The position numbers and the translations under genes are program-made. Shown here piece after piece: positions 21,531-30,638 of a DNA stretch of 64,000 bases; the stretch's first letter is position 1, and every line of letters starts with the position of its first letter. A model generated the notes under the pieces. That model was not told the origin of the DNA. It saw only the letters and a program-made list of their open reading frames with translations, and searched no databases. This DNA is from Zhengitettix transpicula (Eukaryota > Arthropoda > Insecta > Orthoptera > Tetrigidae), in the NCBI GenBank assembly GCA_037074705.1, contig CM073594.1:16692307-16756306 (forward strand), in the 5' to 3' direction.

Positions 21531-22259
21531 AATTGTTTGAGAAATCCATTATAGCGGTCTGATCGAACAAAGCAGCAATGAGAGAAGCGACCTCACTTTG
21601 CTTTGTCGAAAAAGGTAAAAAAATGGCGTATGCGCGCTCAAACTCGAGAGCACTAGGAGTCAGTTTTGCGGAAAAACATCGTGAGGAGCAGAACATGTAA
21701 TATAACAGTTAGTTAGCGAAGAAAGATTGTTATGAGCTGTTGGCGGAAAAACATTATGAGGAGCCGAACAAGAAATATAATTTGAGCAGAGACAAGACAT
21801 TGTCAATGTATAACTAGTTAGAGTTGTAAATTAATACGAAGAAAACATTCACGCCGCAAGTATTGCAGCGTAAATAATTGAAAAGTAAGAGTAGTTTAAG
21901 TCTACAGCAAGGAGCTAAAGAAAAGTTAGTTCGGTCCGAAAGAATAAACAGTTAAAATAAATCGTAAAGGAGCTACGTTGCAGTTTATGTACAAAACCGT
22001 AAAAGACTAATAAATCTACGAATCATAGGGTTCCCGTAAGGCAAGCAGACATCAGATAGCTGACATTCAGGAGGATCAACCGAGTCCCAGGGAGCCTATC
22101 AATTTTGGCTTCAAGAGTGTAAAATCTGTGTGTTGATGTTTAGAATCAGTGTAAAAGTTTGCCAAAGTGAACTTCCGAAACCAAAAAGAATGCTGGAACC
22201 AGCTGGACAGATGTAAGTAACAAAACCAAAACTAATGATTAATTGTAAACGATAATTAG
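21531..22259 (-). repeat. segment joined to family A, including module E copy 2
   Basis: In the sense of the A copy this lies immediately upstream. 22036-22259 is module E (inverted relative to 19395-19614). The remainder is not repeated in this window. It includes two similar words, GCGGAAAAACAT near 21669 and 21745. The minus frame 21391-21696 (MFCSSRCF ... DFSNNSVFELRFPQAE) crosses the A junction. This may be the 5' part of a longer parent element from which family A derives, or an unrelated insertion at the A 5' end. Confidence 0.5.
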
Positions 22260-22734
22260 AGGATAAGGTCAGATTTCGTTCTCTTTTAATTGTCAATCAA
22301 AGTTAATTTCTTTTCTTTTAATTTCTTTTATTCTATCGACATATTGTTTAGGTAAATTGTGAACTGTTTTGTTAATAAGATTTTTAAATCATTTTGTTGT
22401 GTCCATTATCAAACCTAGTGAAGGCCCTGAGAAATAAAGATTTTAAATTGTAATTGTTTTTGAGTTAGAAGCCACAAAGTGAAAATAAATAATTGTATGT
22501 AGTTAAATTTTACAAATTCTTTAAATTAATTAAAACGTCTATTGGTGATTATTACAATATATAACAGAGCGTAATAATTTAAAATAACAATAAAAAAAAC
22601 ATTTAATTGATGCAGATTTAAAATAGTATTGTGCGCGTTCTATAAAGTAATTAAATGTATTGATAGTAATGACGAAGAAAGGCCTGAAATTTGTAATAAT
22701 ATAAATAAATATACGGCCTTGAGTCAGAAAACTA
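22260..22734. other. AT-rich DNA, nothing recognised
   Basis: Unique low-GC sequence leading into the 165-bp tandem array. Confidence 0.45.
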
Positions 22735-23237
22735 TGTTTATTAAGAAAGAAGCAAGAAAACGACGTTTCGTCCTCTCTTTAGGATCTTCTCAGCTACAAT
22801 AATTTTGTATCTACACATTCTTAAATACTTTCTGGGATTTTTTTCACCCGTGTTTTATTTTCTTTTTTGGTACTAAAGAAATCAAAACAGGGGAATGAGT
22901 AAAAACTATGTTTATTAAGAAAGAAGAAAAAAACGACGTTTCTTCCTGTTTTTAGGACATTTGCAGGTACAAAAGTTTGTATCTATACATTCTTAAATAC
23001 ATTCTGCGATTTTTTCACCCGTGTTTGTTTATTTTTGCGTACTAAAGAAATGAAAACAGGGGAATGAGTAAAAACTATGTTTATTAAGAAAGAAGCAAAA
23101 AAACCACGTTTCGTCCTCTTTTTAAGACATTTTCAGGTACAATAACTTTGTATCTACACATTCTTAAATACTTTCTGGGATTTTTTCACCCGTGTTTTTT
23201 TTGCGTACTAAGGAAATCAAAACAGTGGAATGAGTAA
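22735..23237. repeat. ~165 bp tandem repeat, 3 units, with a CGAAACGT hairpin module
   Basis: Units start AAAACTATGTTTATTAAG (~22738, 22902, 23071) and contain CGACGTTTCGTCCTC, a TTAGGA/TTAAGA half, CAGGTAC, TTCTTAAATACTTTCTGGG and TTTCACCCGTGTTT. Read on the minus strand each unit has CTGA..., a GTCCT/AGGAC-type stem and GAAACGT at 22808-22771, 22970-22934 and 23140-23104. Units differ in the stem yet mostly keep pairing (TCCT/AGGA, TCCT/AGGA, GTCTT/GAGGAC with wobble). Confidence 0.85.
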
Positions 23238-23456
23238 AATAAGGACGTTAACGAATATTGCAAACATTGGAAAAAATATATGCTTGGCATATAAATTTAA
23301 TGAACAGGAAACTGTGTATTATTCTACACTTTCTGTGAAAAATTTTAATTTCAACCCCATGTAGAATACCGAAATTTACAAATTGGATTTTTTTTTTTTT
23401 TACATTCCTGATTGAGCTTTTGAGGCTGAGTAATTTCACCTCCTCATCAGAAGTCG

Positions 23457-23516
<60 letters not shown>

Positions 23517-23560
23517 GGAAACTGCGAGTCTTTGTGTCTTGACGATTAAAAAAAAAAGGC
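23238..23560. repeat. AT-rich DNA with a (CT)n microsatellite
   Basis: A (CT)n run of about 55 bp at 23457-23511 is preceded by a 15-bp T run. Minus-strand frames of 60 and 109 codons here are Arg-Glu translations of the microsatellite. Confidence 0.8.
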
Positions 23561-24000
23561 GAAAGAGTTGAGGCCACGATCCCACACCACGGAGCTCCGT
23601 AAACCGTTTCACCTGCAATCCTTTCCCATAACCGACAACGGGAAATAGATTTTTTATCTAATTAATGTTCAAAGGATGCCAGAAGTGAGCCGTTTTTAAA
23701 AAATGCCTTCAACTTGTCATTACCGTCTGTTAATTAGGTTTCGCAAGCCTCTTAACGAAATGAATCGCTAATTGACTTTTACGGAAAGGTGCTGTGGAAA
23801 TAAGCTTATCCTGCGACAGGAAAACAACGGCTAAATAATTCATACTTCGGTTCCTCATCAGCGAGCGAGGAGGCAGGAAGAGAGGCGGAGTCCGATTTTT
23901 CTGCACTAGAATAGATATAATTTCGGAAGTGCGGCGGAGGAAGGAGTTCTTCGCCTCGATTCCCCAACTTCCTCCAGGCTTTGTTCGAATTCTCGTCTAA
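23561..24000. other. GC-richer single-copy island
   Basis: Contains CTGTTAATTAGGTTTCGC, CGAAATGAATCGCTAATTGA, AATAAGCTTATCCTGCG, GGCTAAATAATTCATAC and AATTTCGGAAGTGCGG, dense in TAAT/ATTA cores within balanced sequence. No usable frame was found. It is one of the stronger regulatory-looking blocks in the window. Confidence 0.4.
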
Positions 24001-24112
24001 CTCTGTTTCGAGACGTAGTTACGGTTTACATTATATTTATAAGGATCAGAAATCGCATTAGAGGAAATCTAACTACAGTGCTTCGAAACAAACGCTACAT
24101 AAATTTCTTGAG

Positions 24113-25600
24113 AAAAATAAACAATTAATTTCAAACTTGCAAGTTAGAAAAATAATATAAAGTGTGGGAAGACTCTATCAACCTTACTTATATTTAAAAA
24201 CTTAAAGTTAAAGTTTTATAAATCTAAACTTAAAATACAAATAATATTTAAACAAGTGTTGACTTAAATTCTAGAATATAAAATGGATTTCACTTTAAAT
24301 TAAAAAAGGAAGGTAAATCTATTTAACGTAATTATATACAAAACAATTTTGTACGCAACCCGAGAGAATTCTCTCGCAGGTAACCTGCGAGGGCTGTTCT
24401 CTCGCAGGCAGTACCTTTTAGGAGAGATACGAAGGGGCTACCTTTGGGTATGCCTTTTCCTCTCCGGTTTTGAACTAAGGTTCCCACAAGCCGAGGCACC
24501 TCGGCCTGTTTTGAGAGGTGTATGTTCCGGGGGTCACAGACCTTGGGCATACGGTAAGAGTTCTTCGCTATTCCCATTGGAATAGTCGGCCAGCTGCCTC
24601 CTAAAGTGGTCGAGGCACGGAGAAGGGAATGCTGCGTCCCCACAGAAAACTCCTCTCCCGCTATCGGAAGGGCGTGGGACAAGTACCCAATGCCCGACCT
24701 ACCCGATGCAGGTTTTTTTAGGGTTTTCCCTGCATTTCTTTAGGCGAATGCCGGGTAGGATCCTTAAAATATAGCCCGGGGACCCTAGTTAACCCTTGGC
24801 TACCTTCCTCTACCCTTCCGCATCCCCCCTTTCAAATCCCTTCCTATGCTATTAAAGGGGAGTTGCCCAACGTGGATTACCCTCATGTAGCCTGTTTCCC
24901 TAAAAAAAAACAATTTTGTTACGTATTTAATTAAAATTTTTATTTTATAATACTCCAAAACTATTTAATAATTAAATAAATATATTTTTTGACTAATAAA
25001 TAAATACACATCAGCCTATTTTAAACTCAGAAAAAATAAAAATTATTAATTAAATTAACAACGTTTCATCGCTTATTTTTCAACCTCCTCAGGTTTCAGC
25101 CTAGAGCGACACAACTGCACCGATCAGTTTGAAAAAAAAATAATTAACGTTTGAGTTTTGTCAAAATAAACAATTAAATTCAAACTTGCAAGGTAGAAAA
25201 ATAATATAACGTGTGGGAGGACCGAGTCAATTGTTAATCTTAGTTCAAAATACAAATTATATTTAAACAAGTGTTGACTACAATTGTAGATTATAAACTT
25301 ACATAAAATGGACTTCAGTTTAGATTAAAAAAGGCAGTTAAATCTATTTAATGTAATTATATACTAAAAAAATTGTGGAAACTTATTTAATTAAAATTTT
25401 TATTTCATAATACTCCAAAACTATTTAATAATTAAATAAATATAAATTTTGACTGATAAATAAATACACATCAGTCTATTTTAAACTCAGAAAAAATAAA
25501 AATTATTAATTAAATTAACAACGTTTCGTCACTTATTTTTCGACCTCATCAGGTTTCAGCCCAGAGTGACACAACTGCACCGGTCAGTTTTTTTTTAAAA
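24113..25600. repeat. ~480 bp tandem duplication; first copy holds a family A insertion
   Basis: Copy 1 (24113-25155) and copy 2 (25156-25600) share TTCAAACTTGCAAG, AAACAAGTGTTGACT, GGTAAATCTATTTAA / CAGTTAAATCTATTTAA, ATAATACTCCAAAACTATT and AACAACGTTTC. Both end in a hairpin module followed by GCGACACAACTGCACCG / GTGACACAACTGCACCG, the family D core. Subtracting the A insertion and its duplicated target leaves ~480 bp per unit. Copy 2 supplies the empty target site. Confidence 0.85.
24356..24910 (+). mobile_element. family A retroposon, complete copy with target-site duplication
   Basis: This is the best copy for defining family A. It begins CAACCCGAGAGAATTCTCTC (24356), with a second palindrome-like CCTGCGAGGG..CTCTCGCAGG at 24384-24407, and ends CTGTTTCCCT plus nine A. 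The flanks AAACAATTTTGTACG (24341-24355) and AAACAATTTTGTTACG (24908-24923) are a ~15-bp target duplication. The tandem sister copy at ~25365 has AAAAAAATTGTGG there and no insertion. Poly(A) tail plus variable-length duplication imply target-primed reverse transcription by a LINE machinery. Inside, ATGCAGG (24706) and CCTGCAT (24729) form a hairpin. I see no clear Pol III A/B boxes. Open frames on both strands carry no domain. It may be a SINE of unknown origin or a deleted LINE. Confidence 0.92.
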
Positions 25601-25609
25601 AAAATTAGC

Positions 25610-25760
25610 TTTTGAGATTTGTCAACTGACCAGTGCAGTTGTGTCGCTCTAGGCTCTTCCTCGCACCACGAACCTTGTGTGGTATTTATATTATCACTTA
25701 TTTTTGTCCTTATTTTGCTACCTTTATTATTATTATTAAGACGTAAATTTTTCATTTGAA
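25610..25760 (-). mobile_element. family D right arm
   Basis: Runs from TTTGTCAACTGACCAGTGCAG through GTCGCTCTAGGCTCTTCC and TTGTGTGGTATTTATATTATC to GACGTAAATTTTTCATTTG. The CTGACGA...GAAACG part is mostly deleted (GCACCACGAACCTTGTG). With the D-like core at the end of the preceding tandem unit (25555-25595) it forms an inverted pair around a short T-rich loop. Confidence 0.8.
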
Positions 25761-25771
25761 GAGGAAGAAGA

Positions 25772-25867
25772 AGGTGTAGACAGGCTGTGTACAGGGTAAT
25801 CCACATAGTGGCAAATCCCGTCTTATAGCATAGGAAAGGGAGTGAAAGGGGGGTTGCGGAAGGTGGT
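25772..25867 (-). mobile_element. family A, 3'-end fragment
   Basis: GGTGTAGACAGGCT then GGGTAATCCACATAGTGG and TCTTATAGCATAGGAAAGGG mark ~95 bp of family A in the GTGTAGACAGG variant. It is truncated inside the GGGGGGTTGCGGAAGG block. Confidence 0.75.
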
Positions 25868-26522
25868 CAACATTACTGTTATATTAGTTTTTAGTCAGCG
25901 ATGCGATGTGTATATAGTAACTGTAAGGATGCGTTCCCTTGAGCCTGGACGGGTGATAATTTTAAATCAAATGAAACGGTGTCGTAAGATTGGTCGCTGT
26001 GACGTGTGGCCCCCGCGTTAAAGGGGGGATTGAGCGACAGCAGCTGCCCCGACTGCCACTTAATTCCGGCAACTTAGTTTAGTCGCTATCTGTGAGCTCT
26101 GATGGCCGACCAGTCTTGCCGTATGAGCCATTACGGCTGCCTGATTAGAACGCCAACTTAATTTCCAGGCTGATGTTGGACTCGCTTCAGCTCAAGGCCC
26201 TAAACCCAGCCAACGCGAATGCCACCCCCAATTACTCCATAAATAGGAGGGAGGAGGGGGAAGTGGGGGGGAAAAAAAGAGGACCCGCACGTGTCTGCAC
26301 GCTTCCTCACTCAATGACGATGCACTATCAGAATACCTGGCTACCAATTTTAAAAAAATTACATACGTCGTCGCACCCCCTTGACAAGAAGGTTACGTTC
26401 CTGTCAGGCTGATACCTCAACCCCACGGCAACTCTCTCGCTACCGTACGAAGAAATTCATTTTATAATTTACTCATTACTCAAGCCAAGAAAAATCAAGG
26501 GGCATAGTCAGGAGGAATAGGT
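25868..26522. other. GC-richer single-copy island
   Basis: 25980-26230 is balanced, with GCAGCTGCCCCGACTGCC, CACTTAATTCCGGC, GATGGCCGACCAG, TGAGCCATTACGGCTGCC and GCCAACTTAATTTCC. A 79-codon frame (26173-26412) has no domain and crosses a G-rich run. The final ~100 bp are plain AT-rich sequence. It is a candidate regulatory block. Confidence 0.4.
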
Positions 26523-27083
26523 CTGTGAGGGCTATTCTCTCGCAGGCAATAATTGCGAGGGATGTTCTCTCGCAGGCAGAACCTTTTAGGAGAGATACGA
26601 AGGGGCTACCTTTGGGTATGCCTTTTCCTCTCCGTTTTTGAACTAAGGTTCCCACAAGCCGAGGCTCCTCGGCCTGTTCTGAGAGGTGTATGTTCCGGGG
26701 TCTCAGACCTTGGGCATACGGTAAGAGTTGTCCGCTATTCCCATTGGGACAGTCGGCCAACTGCCTCCTAAACAGGCCAAGGCATGGCGAGGGGTAAGCT
26801 GCGTCCCCACAGCAAACTCCTCTCCCGTCATCGGAAGAGCGTGGGACAAGTACCAAATGCCCGACCTACCCGATGCAGGTTTTTCTAGGGTTTTCCCTGC
26901 ATTTCTTTAGGCGAATGCCGGGTAGGATCCTTAAACCATAGCCCGGGGGCCCTAGTTAACCCTTGGCTACCTTCCTCTACCCTTCCGCATCCCCCCTTTC
27001 TAATCCCTTCCTATGCTATTAAAGGGGAGTTGCCCAATGTGGATCACCCTCATGTAGCCTGTTGCCCTAAAAAAAAAAAAAAA
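26523..27083 (+). mobile_element. family A retroposon, full length, head of a dimer
   Basis: The 5' end has two successive CTGYGAGGG..TTCTCTCGCAGG blocks (26523-26546 and 26553-26576), then AGAACCTTTTAGGAGAG, GAACTAAGGTTCCCAC and the common body. It ends GTTGCCCT plus ~15 A. A second, 5'-truncated A follows directly after the A run. On the minus strand the frame 26476-26856 (126 codons) is open across most of the element, and plus frames of 72 and 60 codons are also open. No domain is recognised in any of them. Confidence 0.9.
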
Positions 27084-27351
27084 CCTCTCCCGTCATCGGA
27101 AGGGCGTGGGACAAGTACCCAATGCCCGACCTACCTGATAAAGGTTTATCTAGGGTTTTCCCTGCATTTCTTTAGGCGAATGCCGGGTAGGATCCTTAAA
27201 CCATAGCCCGGGGGCCCCTAGTTAACCCTTGGCTACCTTCCTCTACCCTTCCGCATCCCCCCTTCTAATCCCTTCCTATGCTATTAAAGGGGAGTTGCCC
27301 AATGTGGATTACCCTCATGTAGCCTGTTGCCCTAAAAAATAAAATAAAAAA
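27084..27351 (+). mobile_element. family A, 5'-truncated second unit of a dimer
   Basis: Starts CCTCTCCCGTCATCGG directly after the poly(A) of the preceding copy and runs to CTGTTGCCCTAAAAAATAAA. The poly(A)-linked arrangement could arise from insertion into the tail of the first copy or from a dimeric transcript. Confidence 0.85.
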
Positions 27352-27950
27352 ATGAACAGGCCGTGTAACGCTGATTCTATTTTATCTATTTTTATTACAC
27401 TTAAAACTCTGTTGATGTCTTTCTCATTTTCTATGTTTAGTTGTTTGTCGATCACACTACCGCTCGTTAAGAAATCGCTTTTTACTGTTGAAGATCTGAA
27501 TAACTGTATTAATACAAAGATTGAAGCCTTTCCCGGTGTAGTTGTTCAATATATTGTTCTCGGAGTTCAACCGGGTTTTGCGTAATTATATTAGAACGCA
27601 ACGTTTCGACGATTAAAAGCTCTGTCGTCATCTTCTAGGCCTAGAGAAAAATATATTGAATTGTATTAATACACCTTGGATTCTGTGCTCTCTGCCAATC
27701 ATCGGGAACTTGCAACGGAAAACTGGAGACTTCTACCATCAGCCTCTGATTGCAGACTGCTAAAATTTTAGTTCGGTACTCAGCAATGTCTCATGGCTGA
27801 CTGCCTACCCCAGCAACTTACGAGCGCTGTTGTCTAACAATGTCTTGGCCTGTTCATTAATCTTGACCATTATTGTATCTATGTGTGTTCGCCGGCAACA
27901 ATTCAGTTCAGTAGTTTCGTATTATTAATTCTTAATTCCCCTTTTATCAT
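27352..27950. other. unique DNA with a CGAAACGTT hairpin module
   Basis: A 77-codon plus frame (27352-27585) has no recognised domain. At 27600-27636 the minus strand reads CCTAGAAGATGACGA, a loop, then TCGTCGAAACGTT. The 5-bp stem GACGA/TCGTC abuts GAAACGTT, as in the tandem arrays elsewhere. Downstream, 27660-27940 is balanced unique sequence. It could be a remnant of a mobile element terminal region; the rest of that element is not recognisable. Confidence 0.4.
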
Positions 27951-27951
27951 T

Positions 27952-27954
<3 letters not shown>

Positions 27955-28010
<56 letters not shown>

Positions 28011-28830
28011 ATGTGTGTGTGTGTGTGTGTTTCTGTGTCTGTGTGTGTGTGTGTGTGTGTAAAACTAAACCTAAACATCGGCAAGTGACACACGTAAATT
28101 TTTCATTTCAATATTTCCTACGATTATAATAGTATGACTTCATGTCTAGCTTAAATAAAAAAAACTACAGAATATTAGTCAGAAAAAATTCAAATATTAT
28201 TTAAAACATAATATATATATATATATATATATATACCTAATATATATATTAAAAAAAGATACAATCCCGGAGAACCTTTGAGGACTGATATTACACGGGG
28301 GAGGGAACGTCGTCAGACCCCCAAGGCCACCATTTAGTCCTTGATGTCAAGAGTTTCCTTTCGCCTAACTCCAAATGTTTATTGCTGATTCATGTCGCCT
28401 CAGGACTTAGTTATCCACCCTAACATATAATCTATATCCGTTGTTCCCCTTACCTCCTCCATGATTTAGTTTTGCAGCCAGGTAGATTACGCGGTTACAA
28501 AACTCTTCATATTCAACTTGAATTTTTTCAATATATTATGATTATGTAAGTATGTAAACGTATTATGAATCCAGGGTATCGCTAAAACGAAAAATCGTAT
28601 TATAAAAAATATTAACTATAATTTTCTGCTCCATAATAAAAAAATTGTTCTAGAGTTTTCGTTATTAAATTAAAGTATACTGTAATTATTTAAAATTATA
28701 TAATTTGTATATAATATATTATTCTGTATGATATATAATATATTCCTATGTAAATTTTAATTTTTAATTATATAATTTGTATATACTATATTATTATGTA
28801 TTATATATAATATATTATTGTATAAATTAT
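27955..28830. repeat. (AT)n(GT)n microsatellites and AT-rich DNA
   Basis: (AT)n then (GT)n at 27955-28061 and (AT)n at 28211-28233. 28690-28820 is dense in TATATAATATATTAT words. A short GC-richer stretch at 28260-28340 has no feature that I recognise. Confidence 0.7.
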
Positions 28831-28987
28831 GCGGAAAGGTAGATCAAGGCATCCAAGGGTTAACTGGGGCCCCCGGGCTATGGTTTAAGGATCCTACCCG
28901 GCAATTCGCCTAAAAGGTATGCAGCGAAAACCCTAGAAAAACCTGCATCACGTAGGTCGGGCTCTTGGGTACTCGTCCCACGCCCTT
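28831..28987 (-). mobile_element. family A, internal fragment
   Basis: From GCGGAAAGGTAGATCAAGG to GGTACTCGTCCCACGCCC; both the tail and the 5' half are missing. Confidence 0.8.
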
Positions 28988-29179
28988 ATGTGACGTTTAA
29001 TAATAAATCAATTCCCACAATCAACTTAACATTTCAACTATTCATCTAATTCAACACTTTACTTATTATATGAACCTGATATTCGATTTTCAATTTTATC
29101 AACATCGAGTTTTAAAACTAATATATATTTTTTCCGTGAACATTACCCAGAAAATTATTGTCTGTTGCTAGGCAGAATC

Positions 29180-29667
29180 TTTTTTTTTTAGGGCAACAGG
29201 CTACATGAGGGTAATCCACGTTGGGCAACTCCCCTTTAATAGAATAGGAAGGGATTTGAAAGAGGGGATTGCGAGAGGATAGAGGAAGGTAGCCAAGGGT
29301 TAACTAGGGCCCCCGGGCTATATTTTAAGGATCCTACCCGGCATTCACCTAAAGAAATGCAGGGAAACCCCTAGAAAAATCTGCATCGGGTAGGTCGGGC
29401 ATTGGGTACTTGTCCCACGCCCTTCCGATAGCGGGAGAGAAGTTTTCTGTGGGAACGCAGCATTCCCTTCTCCGTACCTCGACTAGGTTAGGAGGCAGCT
29501 GGCCGACTGGTCCAATGGGAATAGCGGACAACTCTTACCGTATGCCCAAGGTCTGTGAACCCCCAGGAACTTACACCTCTCAAAACAGACCGAGGTGCCT
29601 CGGCTTGTGGCTAGCCCCTTCGTATCTGTCCTACTAAGTATACCTGCGAGAGAATAGCCCTCGCAGG
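29180..29667 (-). mobile_element. family A retroposon, near full length
   Basis: A poly(T) run and AGGGCAACAGGCTACATG mark the 3' end. The 5' end at 29667 is CCTGCGAGGGCT...CTCGCAGG on the minus strand. A ~25-bp deletion removes part of the segment between GGCTTGTGG and TAGCCCCTTCG. Flanks show no convincing target duplication. Confidence 0.85.
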
Positions 29668-30638
29668 CCTTATCCACCATAAAGTGGCCTGCAACAAAGT
29701 ATTTCATGAACCAAAAGACGAGTGTGTGTGTGTATGTGTGTGTGAGTTGTGTTTAGAAGGCTGTGAGAGATATCATATTGTAACATGTAGGAATAGACGT
29801 AAATGTATCGTAGCTTACAGCAAGGGAAGGTTGTAATGTAATGCACGGCATGTGTGAACTTCCAATATATTATTATATGTATATATATATATATTTATCA
29901 TACGTAGAGTTCATTTATTTTAGACGAAAATTCGCCCCGGCGTTAGTCGACATTGAAAAATTAATAAAAATAAAGTCCGCACTTCCATGATACAAAACTG
30001 TCTAAACAATTATTCACTTAGACAGTCCTTTCATTTTATTTTATTATTGATTTGACAATTTAGATTAAAGCTTCAATACAACAATTTACCTATCACTATT
30101 TTTTTTTATCTCTAAAAATATTATTTTTTAAATACATTTAAATTATTCGTTTGTCTTTCAGCTACAGGCAACTCATTATTTAGTATTAACCCTCTATAAA
30201 CCACCGAATGTTTACTACTTTTAAAATTTAGATGCTCATTTTTTCCCTGCCCCATGTTGTTATGATTATGGACATCTAATTTTCTCTTTAAAAAAAATAT
30301 TTAAATACTCCGGAAAACTGCCCCCCCCCCTCCCTCTTATCTATTTCTATAAATAAAAACTAACACATCATACAAAATTTGGTCCCTACTGTTTAACAAT
30401 TCTAATTTATTCACATATTTATCTTCGCTCTAGGTAGCTCTTAATCCTCTATTCCATATTATTTCTAATTTATTAATATCATAACAAACAACAACTTATA
30501 TGAGGAACTAATATTGACATCAATAATTGTTTTTTTTTTGCTTTAAGGGACAAAATATTTCTTAACCTGCAGACTACTCTTCCTCCTCTTTTTTTTTTGG
30601 AAAATCCTGAATCTTACAATATTTATTTTTATACGAGA
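29668..30638. other. AT-rich DNA, nothing recognised
   Basis: A (TG)n patch at 29724-29745, an (AT)n run at 29881-29893, a C run at 30321-30331 and otherwise unique AT-rich sequence up to the Helitron. Confidence 0.5.

Noticed and set aside
22111..22296. 61-codon minus frame in module E
   Set aside because: The inverted E copy at 19.4-19.6 kb does not keep the frame.
23248..23618. 109- and 60-codon Arg/Glu-rich frames
   Set aside because: Direct translations of the (CT)n microsatellite.
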